A stretch of DNA of 64,000 nt from Saccharothrix espanaensis DSM 44229 (lineage in GTDB: Bacteria; Actinomycetota; Actinomycetes; Mycobacteriales; Pseudonocardiaceae), in assembly GCF_000328705.1 (NCBI RefSeq), contig NC_019673.1, forward strand, positions 6,696,001 through 6,760,000. The letters are read 5' to 3'. The notes under the pieces are model-generated. The model was given only the letters and a program-made list of their open reading frames with translations, was not told the origin of the DNA and ran no database searches. Positions 38,284-46,686 of the stretch are shown in pieces. Every line of letters begins with the position of its first letter. The stretch's first letter is position 1. Made by a program: the position numbers and the translations under genes.

Positions 38284-39084
38284 ATGCCGCAGTCGTCGGA
38301 ACCGGACGAGCGCGCGTCGGTGGCGTACGGGTTCGTGGGCACGGGCGAGATCGCGGCGGCCATCGTCGAAGGGCTCGGCATCGATGCCGGCACCGCTCCC
38401 CCGGTCTTCCTGTCCCCGCGCGGGCGCGCGGTCGGGCAGCGGCTGGCCGAGCGGTTCCCGAACGTCCGGGTGTGCGACAGCAACCAGGACGTCCTCGACC
38501 ACGCCACGGCGATCGTGCTCGCGGTGCGCCCGCCGCTGGCCCGCGAGGTCTTGGCGGAGCTGAGTTTCCGGCCGGAGCACACCGTCGTCAGCGCCTTGGC
38601 CGGGGTGCGGCTGGACGACCTGCGCGGGTGGGCCGCGCCGGCCGCTCGCGTCGTGCGGTCCATCCCACTGCCGACGGCCGCGCGCGGCCGGAGCCTGACC
38701 GTGGTGTACCCGGAAGACCCCGTCGCCCGTGCGCTGTTCGACCGGCTGGGCGGTCTCGTCGTACCGGCCGGGGAGGATGCCTTCGAGGTGTTCAGCGCCG
38801 CGACGGGCACCTTCGCCGCGCACCTCGACTACCTGGCCACCATCGCGCGCTGGCTCGCCGACCACGGCATCGACCACGACGACGCGACCGCCTACACCGC
38901 GCACATCTTCGGGCAGCTCGGCCAGACCCTGCTGGAGAGCGACGACTCCCTCGCCGTGCTGACCGAGAAGCACCTGACGCCCGGCGGGTTCAACGAGCAA
39001 CTGCTGAACCACCTGCGCCGTGACGGCGTGCCGGACGCGGTGCGCAAGGGGCTCGACGGGCTCCTGGTCCGGCTGCGCGGTTAG
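38284..39084 (+). CDS. pyrroline-5-carboxylate reductase-like protein
   Basis: A 266-residue ProC-type protein. The N-terminal Rossmann part (YGFVGTGEIAAAIVEGL, then VLDHATAIVLAVRP, VVSALAGVRLDDLRGWA and RVVRSIPLPTAARG) follows the ProC plan; the C-terminal dimerisation part has LTPGGFNEQLL where standard ProC has TPGGTT. The reaction would be NAD(P)H-dependent reduction of pyrroline-5-carboxylate to proline, but the divergent substrate loop suggests a different imine substrate. GGGGGACAGGAC precedes the ATG. There are no other proline genes nearby. Confidence 0.75.
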   Translation: MPQSSEPDERASVAYGFVGTGEIAAAIVEGLGIDAGTAPPVFLSPRGRAVGQRLAERFPNVRVCDSNQDVLDHATAIVLAVRPPLAREVLAELSFRPEHTVVSALAGVRLDDLRGWAAPAARVVRSIPLPTAARGRSLTVVYPEDPVARALFDRLGGLVVPAGEDAFEVFSAATGTFAAHLDYLATIARWLADHGIDHDDATAYTAHIFGQLGQTLLESDDSLAVLTEKHLTPGGFNEQLLNHLRRDGVPDAVRKGLDGLLVRLRG

Positions 39085-39093
39085 TCCGCCCCG

Positions 39094-39354
39094 TCACCCC
39101 TCGCGCGGGCGGGACCAGTCGGTGCGGTGCGGGCGGTTGGCCTCGGCGACGTTGCCGATCTCCTCGGGCCGCTCCCCCACCTCCACGACCCTGGACCGCT
39201 CCGCCGCCGGCGCGCGCCACCACCGCGAGCGTTCGCAGGTGCACGGGTGCCGGGCGTCGATCAGGACGAAGGTGCCGTCCGGCTTCTGGACGGGTTGGAC
39301 CCAGCTCATGGTGCCGCTGTCGTCGCACAGCTCGCACGGGACTTCCGGTTGCAC
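39094..39354 (-). CDS. small CXXC protein
   Basis: An 86-residue protein with two cysteine clusters, VPCELCDDSG near the N-terminus and RHPCTCERSRWW in the middle, the pattern of a zinc ribbon with four ligands. A basic/Trp-rich segment and an acidic tail follow. The GTG at 39354 is the only in-frame start near the first cysteines; no good ribosome site is present. It lies downstream of the Lrp gene on the same strand. I do not recognise a named family. Confidence 0.5.
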   Translation of the reverse strand: MQPEVPCELCDDSGTMSWVQPVQKPDGTFVLIDARHPCTCERSRWWRAPAAERSRVVEVGERPEEIGNVAEANRPHRTDWSRPREG

Positions 39355-39428
39355 CGGACGACCATCACACGCGCCCCGGTGCCCGGCATGACAACTGGTG
39401 CGTTCGGAGCAATGACCACCCCTGGCGG

Positions 39429-39446
39429 TGACACCGGCCGGTGTCA
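39429..39446. promoter_or_regulatory. 18-base perfect palindrome over the Lrp stop codon
   Basis: TGACACCGGCCGGTGTCA is perfectly self-complementary and its right end is the stop codon of the Lrp-type gene. It lies 75 bases upstream of the CXXC gene start. It may be an operator for that gene or a short terminator for lrp. There is no loop, which favours a protein-binding site. Confidence 0.5.
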
Positions 39447-40484
39447 GCGGTCGGGACCGGGTCGTTCCCCCGGGCGGTCGGGGGCCCACGGGTCGATCGG
39501 CACGACGCCGGTGATGCGGCCGGTGTCGTCCAGCAGGCACCCCATCCGCTTGGCCTGGTGCAGGGTGACCGCCCGGTCGGTCAGGGTCAGGTGGGGCAGC
39601 TTCCGCGCCAGTTGGACCTCGAACCGCTGGATGTCACCCAACGACCGCAGCCACAGCGTCATGACCAGGTTGTCGGACCCGGTCACGGCGGCGCACAGCC
39701 GCACCTCCGGCAGCGTCGAGAGCGCCGCGCCGGTCCGGTCCAGCAGGTCGGGCGGGACGCGGGCCCAGAACGTCGCGGCGATCGGCCGGCCGGTGATGTG
39801 CCGGGCCACCTCGCAGCGGAAGCTGATCAGGTTCGCGTCCACCAGCTCGTTGAACCACCGGCGCACCGTGGCCGGGTTCTGCCCGGTGCCCTTGGCGATG
39901 TCGGCGGCCGTCCGGCGACCGTCCGCCAGTTCGCGCAACAGCTCCCGGTAGCGCGGCTTCCACACCGCGCCGTTGCGGGCCGGAGCACGCGGCGGCCGGG
40001 GTGGCGATTGCGCGGCCAACGACCCGAACCGCCAGTCGGCACCCTCGCCGTAGACCGTGGTCGCCGTGCAGGTGCGGGTCCCGCGCACGCCCGCCAGCCC
40101 GTGCAGCCGGCGCAACACCAAGTCGGACAACGCTTCCAGGTCCGAGGTGAGCACGGTGAGGAAGAGGTCGCGGCCGCTGCTGATCACCGAGATCGCGACG
40201 ATCTGCGGCACCTGCGCCAACTCCCGCACCGCCCGTCCGCGCGCGGCGGGCTCGATGTCCAGTTCGATGAACGCGTTGCAGTGGTCCTGCGCCCACGTGG
40301 CCACCGTCGGGTAGGCGGTGACCTGCACCAGCCGCGCGTCGCGCAGCGCCTGCCAGCGGCGCGCGGCGGTCGCCGGGTCGATCTTCAGCAGCGTGCCGAC
40401 ATCGCGCCACGCGGCCCGTGGATCGGCTTGCACCGCGTGGATGATTTTGAGATCTGTCTCGTCCGGGATGAGCGAATCCTGCAC
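39444..40484 (-). CDS. double-domain Lrp/AsnC-family regulator
   Basis: A 346-residue protein that is a tandem duplication of the Lrp/AsnC plan. Residues about 5-55 (LIPDETDLKIIHAVQADPRAAWRDVGTLL) are the first winged helix, and the first ligand-binding RAM domain follows (to about residue 145). A Pro/Ala/Arg linker leads to a second helix-turn-helix (YRELLRELADGRRTAADIAKGTGQNPATVRRWFNELV) and a second RAM domain. This form is common in Streptomyces-type genomes. It senses a small amino-acid-like ligand. It is divergent from the M20 amidohydrolase and probably controls it. The GTG at 40484 is preceded by AAGGGG. Confidence 0.85.
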   Translation of the reverse strand: MQDSLIPDETDLKIIHAVQADPRAAWRDVGTLLKIDPATAARRWQALRDARLVQVTAYPTVATWAQDHCNAFIELDIEPAARGRAVRELAQVPQIVAISVISSGRDLFLTVLTSDLEALSDLVLRRLHGLAGVRGTRTCTATTVYGEGADWRFGSLAAQSPPRPPRAPARNGAVWKPRYRELLRELADGRRTAADIAKGTGQNPATVRRWFNELVDANLISFRCEVARHITGRPIAATFWARVPPDLLDRTGAALSTLPEVRLCAAVTGSDNLVMTLWLRSLGDIQRFEVQLARKLPHLTLTDRAVTLHQAKRMGCLLDDTGRITGVVPIDPWAPDRPGERPGPDR

Positions 40485-40621
40485 GGGAGGCCCCTTCTGT
40501 GGACGTTGAGGCCGGAACAGCACCCGAGACTGGCAGCCGCGGAGATGCTCGGCAAGCCCTCCGGAGCACGTCCGCCCCGACCCGGAGGAGCGAAGTCCGG
40601 ACCACACCGAGGAGTTGCGCC

Positions 40622-41797
40622 ATGTCCGTTCTCGACGACGCCGCCGCGCTGGGCGACGACCTGGTCCGGCTGCGCCGCGCGCTGCACGCCGACCCGGAGA
40701 TCGGTCTCGACCTGCCCCGCACGCGGGCCAAGGTGCTCGCCGCGCTCGACGGCCTGCCGCTGGAACTGGTGCTCGGTGAGCGGTCGACCTCGGTGACCGC
40801 GGTGCTGCGCGGCGCGCAACCCGGCCCCGTCGTGCTGTTGCGCGGCGACATGGACGCGCTGCCGATCCAGGAGCGCACCGGGCTGGACCACGCTTCCCTT
40901 GTGCCCGAGGCGATGCACGCCTGCGGGCACGACCTGCACACGGCGATGCTCGTCGGTGCCGCGCACCTGCTCGGCGGCCGGCGCGAGGAAGTGCACGGGG
41001 ACGTGGTGTTCATGTTCCAGCCCGGCGAGGAAGGCCACGACGGCGCGGCCGCGATGATCGCCGAAGGGGTGCTGGACGCGGCCGGCCGCCGTCCCGCGGC
41101 CGCCTACGCCCTGCACGTGTTCTCCTCGGGCGTGCCGCACGGCGTGTTCAGCGCCCGCCCCGGCACCACCATGGCCGCCTCGGACGGTCTGAACGTGACC
41201 GTCCGGGGCAAGGGCGGCCACGGCTCCCGACCGCACCGGGCCAAGGACCCGATCGCCACGGCGTGCGAGATCGTCACCGCGCTGCACGTCATGGTCACCC
41301 GGCGAGCCGACATCTTCGACCCGGTGGTGCTCACCGTCGGCTCGTTCCACGCCGGCACCCGCCGCAACATCATTCCCGACACCGCGCGATTCGAAGCCAC
41401 CGTCCGCACTTTCTCGCCCACCGCCAAGAACAACGTGAAGGACGCCGCGATCGTGCTCGTCAACTCGATCGCCGAGGCGCACGGGCTGCACGCCGAAGTC
41501 GAGTACGTCGACGGTTACCCGATGACGGTCAACGACCCGGCCGAAACCTCTTTCGCCGCCGACACCATCACCGACCTGTTCGGCCCGGACCGCTTCGCGC
41601 CACTGGCCCGGCCACTGCCGGGAGGCGAGGACTTCTCCCGCGTGCTGCGCGCGGTCCCTGGTGCGTTCGTGCTGCTCGGCGCGGGTGACGGCAGCTCCGA
41701 CAACCACTCCCCCACCGCCGTGTTCGACGACGCGCTGCTGTCCGACGGAGCCGCCGCGCTCGCCGAGATCGCACTGCGCCGAGGCCGGGCCGGCTGA
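40622..41797 (+). CDS. M20 family amidohydrolase
   Basis: A 391-residue zinc peptidase of family M20D, the group that cleaves N-acyl amino acids or hippurate. Metal ligands are visible: HACGHDLHTAM (His/Asp), FQPGEEGHDGAAAMI (Glu-Glu/His), ALHVF (His) and DNHSPTAVFDD (His near the end); the dimerisation domain begins near DGLNVTVRGKGGHGSRPH. GAGGAG precedes the ATG. It is divergent from the double-domain Lrp regulator, so it may process an acylated amino acid that this regulator senses (inference). Confidence 0.9.
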   Translation: MSVLDDAAALGDDLVRLRRALHADPEIGLDLPRTRAKVLAALDGLPLELVLGERSTSVTAVLRGAQPGPVVLLRGDMDALPIQERTGLDHASLVPEAMHACGHDLHTAMLVGAAHLLGGRREEVHGDVVFMFQPGEEGHDGAAAMIAEGVLDAAGRRPAAAYALHVFSSGVPHGVFSARPGTTMAASDGLNVTVRGKGGHGSRPHRAKDPIATACEIVTALHVMVTRRADIFDPVVLTVGSFHAGTRRNIIPDTARFEATVRTFSPTAKNNVKDAAIVLVNSIAEAHGLHAEVEYVDGYPMTVNDPAETSFAADTITDLFGPDRFAPLARPLPGGEDFSRVLRAVPGAFVLLGAGDGSSDNHSPTAVFDDALLSDGAAALAEIALRRGRAG

Positions 41798-41989
41798 TCC
41801 CCGCCGTTCCGGCGATCCCCGCACGAGAGTCCGCGAACGATCTCCGGTTCGCGCAACTTTCCCCGCGGCGTGGCATCGCGGCTGGAACCGTTCCGACAGC
41901 CCACCGCGACGACTCCGCCGAAATCGATTCTGCGAAACTTGAGCGCGATCCGAACCACAGCGCTGCGCCGACAGTCAGGAGAGGGACGG

Positions 41990-43570
41990 ATGCCACCGCC
42001 GCCGCGGGCGATCCACTACACGGTCGTCGTGGTCGACGTCGAAGGGTTCGGGGACGGCGCACGCACCACCCCGGACCAGTTGAAGGTGCGCAAGGGGTTG
42101 TACCGGGCGCTGCGCCGCGCGTTCGGGTGGGCGGGCCTGCCCTGGGCGCGGTGCCGGCGCGAGGACCGGGGCGACGGTGTGCTGGTCCTGGCACCGGCCT
42201 GGATTCCCAAGGCGCTGTTCGTGGACTCGCTGCCGGGCGCGCTCGCGGCGGCCGTCCGCGAGCACAACCGCGACCACCGGGCCGGGGAACGGGTCCGGCT
42301 GCGGATGGCGTTGCACGCCGGGGAAGTCGCCCACGACGACCACGGGGTGACCGGCGACGCGGTCAACCTGACGTTCCGCCTGGTGAACTCCGATCCCGTC
42401 CGGGCGGCGCTGACCGGGTCGAGCGGCGTGCTGGCGGTGATCGCCTCGGACTGGTTCCACGACAACGTCATCCGCCACACCGACGACGTCGACGCGGCCG
42501 CGTACCAACCGGTTCCCGTGGTGGCGAAGAAGACCGAGACCGTCGGGTGGGTGTGCCTGCCCGACGACGGCCACCCGCCGGGCACCGTGTACCTGCCACC
42601 GCGCCACGCCACCCGTCACGCCGTCCTGCCGGGCGTGCTGTTCGCGGTCCTGGCGCTGGTGACGGCGGGGCTCCCGTCGTCCGGGCCGCTGCCGGAGAAC
42701 ACGTCTGCGGCACTGCCGGCGGTCGGCGATCCGCGCACGGCGGACCCGTGCGCGCTCATCGAGCCCGCTGTGCCCGCGTTGCGGCGGTTCGGCACGGCGT
42801 CGATCGAGCGCCACTACGGCAACTTCGACCGCTGCGACCTCCGCGTCCAGCCGCCGGAGGCGGGCGAGCTGCTGGTCACGGCGACCCTGGTGAACCCCGG
42901 GCCGATGCCGGACGCGTCGACGGGACGTGCCAGGAAGCTCGGCGCGGTCACGGTCGTGTTCGAGACCGCGCCGGACCGATCGTGCGACCACCTGATGGCG
43001 CTGCCCGATCGGAACCGGGTCGTGGTCGGCGCCCGTGCCACCCGGCGTTCCGACACCGGGCAACCCGACCTCTGCGGCGTGGCGGACGTGGCGGCGGAGC
43101 AGGCGGCCGGCGCGCTCAACCGGGGCGCGTTGCGGAACCGGCGGGCGCTGCCCGAGCACACACTCGTCAACGTCGACGCGTGCCGCCTGCTCGGCACAGC
43201 GGACTTCGCGGGCCTGGACGGGATCGACGCGCGGCACCGCGAAGCGGGCTTCGGGAACTGGGACTGCGAGTGGGATGCCACGAACAGCGACACCTGGGTC
43301 CGCCTGCGGTTCGACCAGAACCCACCCCTGGACCCGACCGAACACCGCCCGCAGCGAGTCGGCCGCCACACGGTGTTCGTCACGCCCGAGGAGGAGGGTG
43401 AAGTCATCTGCCTGGCCCGCGTGGCGTACCGGACGTTCGAGGACAACGGCGGGCCCAAGGCCGAGATGCTCCACCTCGAAGTCGGCGGCCCGCTCCCCGT
43501 GGACCAGTTGTGCACCCACGCCACCACCCTGGCCGCGGCGGCGGCGGACAAACTGCCGCCCGTCGACTGA
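41990..43570 (+). CDS. cyclase-like protein with TM and duplicated DUF3558-like domain
   Basis: A 526-residue protein in three parts. Residues 8-200 are a class III cyclase-like domain (YTVVVVDVEGFGDGARTT, RREDRGDGVLVL, RMALHAGEVAHDDHGVTGDAVNLTFRLV) common in actinobacterial effector proteins; metal-binding aspartates seem only partly kept. A transmembrane helix follows (AVLPGVLFAVLALVTAGLP). The exported part has two similar domains, each starting with a Cys-containing helix (DPCALIEPAVPALRRFG; DACRLLGTADFAGLDG) and ending in a Cys-containing block (FDRCDLRV; WDCEWD), like DUF3558. Signalling from an outside ligand to the inside domain is inference. The ATG follows GAGAGGGACGG. Confidence 0.7.
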   Translation: MPPPPRAIHYTVVVVDVEGFGDGARTTPDQLKVRKGLYRALRRAFGWAGLPWARCRREDRGDGVLVLAPAWIPKALFVDSLPGALAAAVREHNRDHRAGERVRLRMALHAGEVAHDDHGVTGDAVNLTFRLVNSDPVRAALTGSSGVLAVIASDWFHDNVIRHTDDVDAAAYQPVPVVAKKTETVGWVCLPDDGHPPGTVYLPPRHATRHAVLPGVLFAVLALVTAGLPSSGPLPENTSAALPAVGDPRTADPCALIEPAVPALRRFGTASIERHYGNFDRCDLRVQPPEAGELLVTATLVNPGPMPDASTGRARKLGAVTVVFETAPDRSCDHLMALPDRNRVVVGARATRRSDTGQPDLCGVADVAAEQAAGALNRGALRNRRALPEHTLVNVDACRLLGTADFAGLDGIDARHREAGFGNWDCEWDATNSDTWVRLRFDQNPPLDPTEHRPQRVGRHTVFVTPEEEGEVICLARVAYRTFEDNGGPKAEMLHLEVGGPLPVDQLCTHATTLAAAAADKLPPVD

Positions 43571-43723
43571 ACCGCCACAGGACGATTCGGCGCGACGCGG
43601 CGCAACCCCTCGCCGAGCCGCGCCGCTGACGCCGCCCATCGGGGAGATCCGGGCGGCGGCGGGAACCAGACCCGTCGCCCGGACGACAACTTGCGCGGAC
43701 TACCGAAGCACGGACGGGCGGGG

Positions 43724-44287
43724 ATGATCGAGAATCTGGCGGCGTGCTGGGCGTTGACCGCGGCGTTCGGGACGGTCGGGCTGGCGCACTTGCGCGGCCT
43801 GGTGCCGGGCACCCCGGTGGTCCAGCGGGTCGGCGAGGTGGCGCACGTGGCGATGTGCGGTGCCATGATCGCGATGCTGTGGCCGTGGGGCGGGTGGCTG
43901 CCGAGTTGGCCGCAGGTGGTGCTGTTCGCGTGCGCGGGGGCGTGGTTCACCGCGCACGGCCTGGTGATCGTCGTCTCCGGCGAGCCCGCGTTGCGGGTGG
44001 CGGCGGTGCCGGCGTCGCACGCCCTGGGGATGTTCGCGATGGTGTGGATGCTGGTGGCGGCGGGCACGGGGGCGCACCACCCCGGCGGGCCCGGGTCCGC
44101 CGGCCCGGCCTGGCCGGTGTCCTTCCCCGCCTCGGTGCTGGGCCTGGGTTCGCTGGTCGTCGCCGGGTGGTGGCTGGTCAAGGCGCTGCGCCGGGACCCG
44201 GCGGGCCGGGTGGCGCCCGACCTGTCCCTCGCCGGGCACGCCGTGCTCAACGGCGGCATGGCCGTGATGCTGCTCGCGATGCGCTGA
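43724..44287 (+). CDS. DUF5134-type membrane protein
   Basis: A 187-residue protein with about five hydrophobic helices and conserved histidines: TVGLAHLRGLV, VAHVAMCGAMIAMLWPWG, GAWFTAHGLVIVV, ASHALGMFAMVWML and LAGHAVLNGGMAVMLL. This His/Met pattern in the membrane is typical of DUF5134 proteins of actinobacteria, which are often near copper or metal genes; binding of metal is inference. No metal gene is adjacent here apart from the arsenic operon 1.3 kb away. GGGCGGGG precedes the ATG. Confidence 0.75.
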   Translation: MIENLAACWALTAAFGTVGLAHLRGLVPGTPVVQRVGEVAHVAMCGAMIAMLWPWGGWLPSWPQVVLFACAGAWFTAHGLVIVVSGEPALRVAAVPASHALGMFAMVWMLVAAGTGAHHPGGPGSAGPAWPVSFPASVLGLGSLVVAGWWLVKALRRDPAGRVAPDLSLAGHAVLNGGMAVMLLAMR

Positions 44288-44308
44288 CCGACCGTGTCAG
44301 GAGTGGGG

Positions 44309-44339
44309 TCAGCGCGGTGACTGACCGGTGTCAGCGCGG
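44309..44339 (+). promoter_or_regulatory. spaced direct repeat before beta-lactamase-fold gene
   Basis: GTCAGCGCGG occurs at 44309-44318 and 44330-44339, 21 bases (two helical turns) apart, and GGTCAG/CTGACC arms flank the first. This is in the short 70-base gap before the next gene, so a regulator site is possible. Confidence 0.35.
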
Positions 44340-44357
44340 CCGGTGATCGTGATCGCC

Positions 44358-45575
44358 ATGACCAGCTCACAGATCGCGGCCTCGAAGCCGCGCAGGACCA
44401 GGAAAACCGCCCGACGCGCGGGCGTGGCGGCGGTGGCGGTCGCGCTGCTGGCCGGGGTGGCGACACCGGCGGTGGCCGCGCCGGACCGCTCGGCCGGGCG
44501 GGATCGACCCGAACTCCGGGCGGCCATGCGGGAGATCGTCGACCTGGGTGTCGCCGGCGTGCAGGTGCGGGTGCGCGACCAGCGCGGCGAGTGGGCCGGC
44601 AGCGCCGGGGTGCGCGAGCTGGGCAAGGCGGCGGCACCGCCGACCAACGGGCGGTTCCGGGTCGGCAGCGCCACCAAGACGTTCACCGCGACCGTGGTGC
44701 TGCAACTGGTCGGGGAGGGCGAGATCGGGCTGGACGCGCCAGCGGCCGACTACCTGCCCCGGTTCGGCCTCGACCGGCGGATCACCGTGCGGATGCTGTT
44801 GCAGCACACCAGCGGGGTGTTCAACCAGACCGGCGAGTACTACCCGGACGGGACGGTCGTGCCGGGGATCACGTGGTCGGGCCGGGAGTGGGTGGAGAAC
44901 CGGTTCCGCACCTACCGGCCGGCCGAGCTGGTCCGGTTCGCGCTGGCCAAGCCGCTGCGGTTCGCCCCCGGCACGGACTGGAGCTACTCCAACACCAACT
45001 ACGTGCTGGCCCGGCTGCTGGTCGAGGAGGTCACCGGCCGGCCGTACGCCGAGGAGCTGCGGCGGCGGGTCCTGCGCCCGCTCGGGCTGTCGGGCACCTC
45101 GGTGCCGGGCACCTCGCCGGAGGTACCCGGACCGCACGCCCACGCCTACTACCGGTACGAGGACGGCGGCCGGACGAAGACCGTCGACGTCACCCGGCAG
45201 AACCCGTCGTGGATCTCCAGCGCCGGCGACCTCATCTCGACCACCGAGGACCTCGCCACGTTCGCCTCCGCGCTAGCCGCCGGGAAGCTCCTGCCGGCCC
45301 CGCTGCTCGCCGAGATGCGCGCACCGCACCCGAAGAGCGGCGTCCACCGCTACGGCCTCGGGCTGTTCGCGCCGGACCTGGGCCCGAACTGCGGCGGAGC
45401 CCTGCTCAACCACAACGGCGGCGTCCAGGGCTTCGCGACGCTGATGTACAGCACGCCCGACGGCCGCAAGACCCTCACCGCCTCGCTGACCTACGTGGAC
45501 GACGCCGCGATGTCCCTGGCGGGGACGGTCCCGAAGGTGGTGGAGACCCTCACCCGGTCGGCGTTCTGCGAGTAG
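44358..45575 (+). CDS. secreted serine hydrolase, class C beta-lactamase/DD-peptidase fold
   Basis: A 405-residue exported enzyme: signal peptide (AGVAAVAVALLAGVATPAVAA, cleavage near residue 41), then the class C fold with the nucleophile motif SATK (VGSATKTFTATVVLQLV), YSN (WSYSNTNYVLARLL) and HNGG (LNHNGGVQGFATLMY) in place of KTG. This is the D-alanyl-D-alanine carboxypeptidase / esterase EstB-type family, acting on wall peptides, beta-lactams or esters. The ATG at 44358 is chosen because it starts a proper signal; a GTG at 44328 would extend it by ten residues. It converges with arsC at 5 bases. Confidence 0.88.
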   Translation: MTSSQIAASKPRRTRKTARRAGVAAVAVALLAGVATPAVAAPDRSAGRDRPELRAAMREIVDLGVAGVQVRVRDQRGEWAGSAGVRELGKAAAPPTNGRFRVGSATKTFTATVVLQLVGEGEIGLDAPAADYLPRFGLDRRITVRMLLQHTSGVFNQTGEYYPDGTVVPGITWSGREWVENRFRTYRPAELVRFALAKPLRFAPGTDWSYSNTNYVLARLLVEEVTGRPYAEELRRRVLRPLGLSGTSVPGTSPEVPGPHAHAYYRYEDGGRTKTVDVTRQNPSWISSAGDLISTTEDLATFASALAAGKLLPAPLLAEMRAPHPKSGVHRYGLGLFAPDLGPNCGGALLNHNGGVQGFATLMYSTPDGRKTLTASLTYVDDAAMSLAGTVPKVVETLTRSAFCE

Positions 45576-45580
45576 CCGGA

Positions 45581-45988
45581 TCAGTCTTTGCCGTCGAGCA
45601 GTTCGGCGAGCAGGGCGCGGACCCGGCGGTCGATGTCGTCGCGGATCGGCCGCACGGCGTCGACGCCCTGCCCGGCGGGGTCGTCGAGCGGCCAGTCGAG
45701 GTAGCGCTTGCCGGGGAACACCGGGCAGGTGTCGCCGCAGCCCATGGTGATGACGACGTCGGAGGCTTCGACGTCCTCGGTGGTGAGCTTGGCCGGGACC
45801 TCGGCGGTGAGGTCCAGGCCGAGTTCGGCGAGCGCCTCGGCGGCGGCCGGGTTGACCTCGTCGGCGGGCGCGGAGCCGGCCGAGCGGACGGCGACCCGGC
45901 CGAGCGCGTAGTGCTGGAGCAGCGCGGCGGCCATCTGGGAGCGTCCGGCGTTGTGGACGCAGACGAACAGGACTTCGGACTTGTTCAC
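45581..45988 (-). CDS. arsC: arsenate reductase (LMW phosphatase type)
   Basis: A 135-residue low-molecular-weight phosphatase-fold arsenate reductase. The nucleophile loop is CVHNAGRSQ (Cys10, Arg16), and TMGCGDTCPVFPGKRYLDW with DDPAGQG carries the conserved second cysteines of the actinobacterial mycothiol-dependent ArsC group. It reduces arsenate to arsenite for export. The GTG at 45988 follows AAGGAG and overlaps the stop of the MIP channel gene (GTGA). It is the last gene of the arsenic operon. Confidence 0.93.
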   Translation of the reverse strand: MNKSEVLFVCVHNAGRSQMAAALLQHYALGRVAVRSAGSAPADEVNPAAAEALAELGLDLTAEVPAKLTTEDVEASDVVITMGCGDTCPVFPGKRYLDWPLDDPAGQGVDAVRPIRDDIDRRVRALLAELLDGKD

Positions 45989-46686
45989 CGTGAGGCTCCT
46001 TCGGGGACGGCGGCGGGTCGCGGGTAGAGCAGGCGCAGGACCGGGATGGCGACCGCCAGGCCGACGAGTTGGGCGAGTACGTAGGCCGGGACCGAGGCGG
46101 GCGCGATGCCGGCGAAGGTGTCGCTGAACACCCGGCCGACGGTGATGGCCGGGTTGGCGAAGCTGGTGGAGCTGGTGAAGAAGTAGGCCGCGCCGATGTA
46201 GGCGCCCACGGCGGCCGGGGCGCGGTCGGCGCGGCCGGACCGGACCAGGGCGAAGATCACCAGCAGCAGGCCGGCCGTGGCGACGACCTCGGACAGGCCG
46301 TGCGCGACCGTCGCCCGGTCGGTGGTGCTCACGCTGACCGGGGCCAGGCTGAACATCGCGTTGGCCAGCACCGCCCCGGCCGCGCACCCGACGACCTGAA
46401 CGGCGGCGTAGCCGGGCACGTCACGCCAGGACAGGCCGCCGAACACGGCGTCGGCGAGGGACACGACCGGGTTGAAGTGGCCGCCGCTGACCGGGCCGAA
46501 GACCAGGATGAGGGCGTAGAGGCCGACCGCGGTGGCGGCGGCGTTCTCCAGCAGTTGCAGGCCGATGTCGTGCGGGGACAGGCGTTGCGCGGCGATGCCG
46601 GACCCGATCACCAGCGCGGCGAGCAGCAGGCTGCCGAGGAACTCGGACACCAGGCGGTGCGACAGTGGGCGTATCAGCGGACGCAT
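45985..46686 (-). CDS. MIP-family channel of the arsenic operon
   Basis: A 233-residue aquaglyceroporin-like protein with six helices and the two half-helix motifs, HFNPVVSLADAVFG (NPV variant) and FANPAITVGRVFSDTF (NPA). Channels of this kind in ars operons let arsenite leave the cell by diffusion after ArsC reduction, as described for AqpS of Sinorhizobium. No ArsB or ACR3 pump is present here, which supports the channel as the exit route. Starts and stops overlap its neighbours on both sides by four bases. Confidence 0.9.
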   Translation of the reverse strand: MRPLIRPLSHRLVSEFLGSLLLAALVIGSGIAAQRLSPHDIGLQLLENAAATAVGLYALILVFGPVSGGHFNPVVSLADAVFGGLSWRDVPGYAAVQVVGCAAGAVLANAMFSLAPVSVSTTDRATVAHGLSEVVATAGLLLVIFALVRSGRADRAPAAVGAYIGAAYFFTSSTSFANPAITVGRVFSDTFAGIAPASVPAYVLAQLVGLAVAIPVLRLLYPRPAAVPEGASR

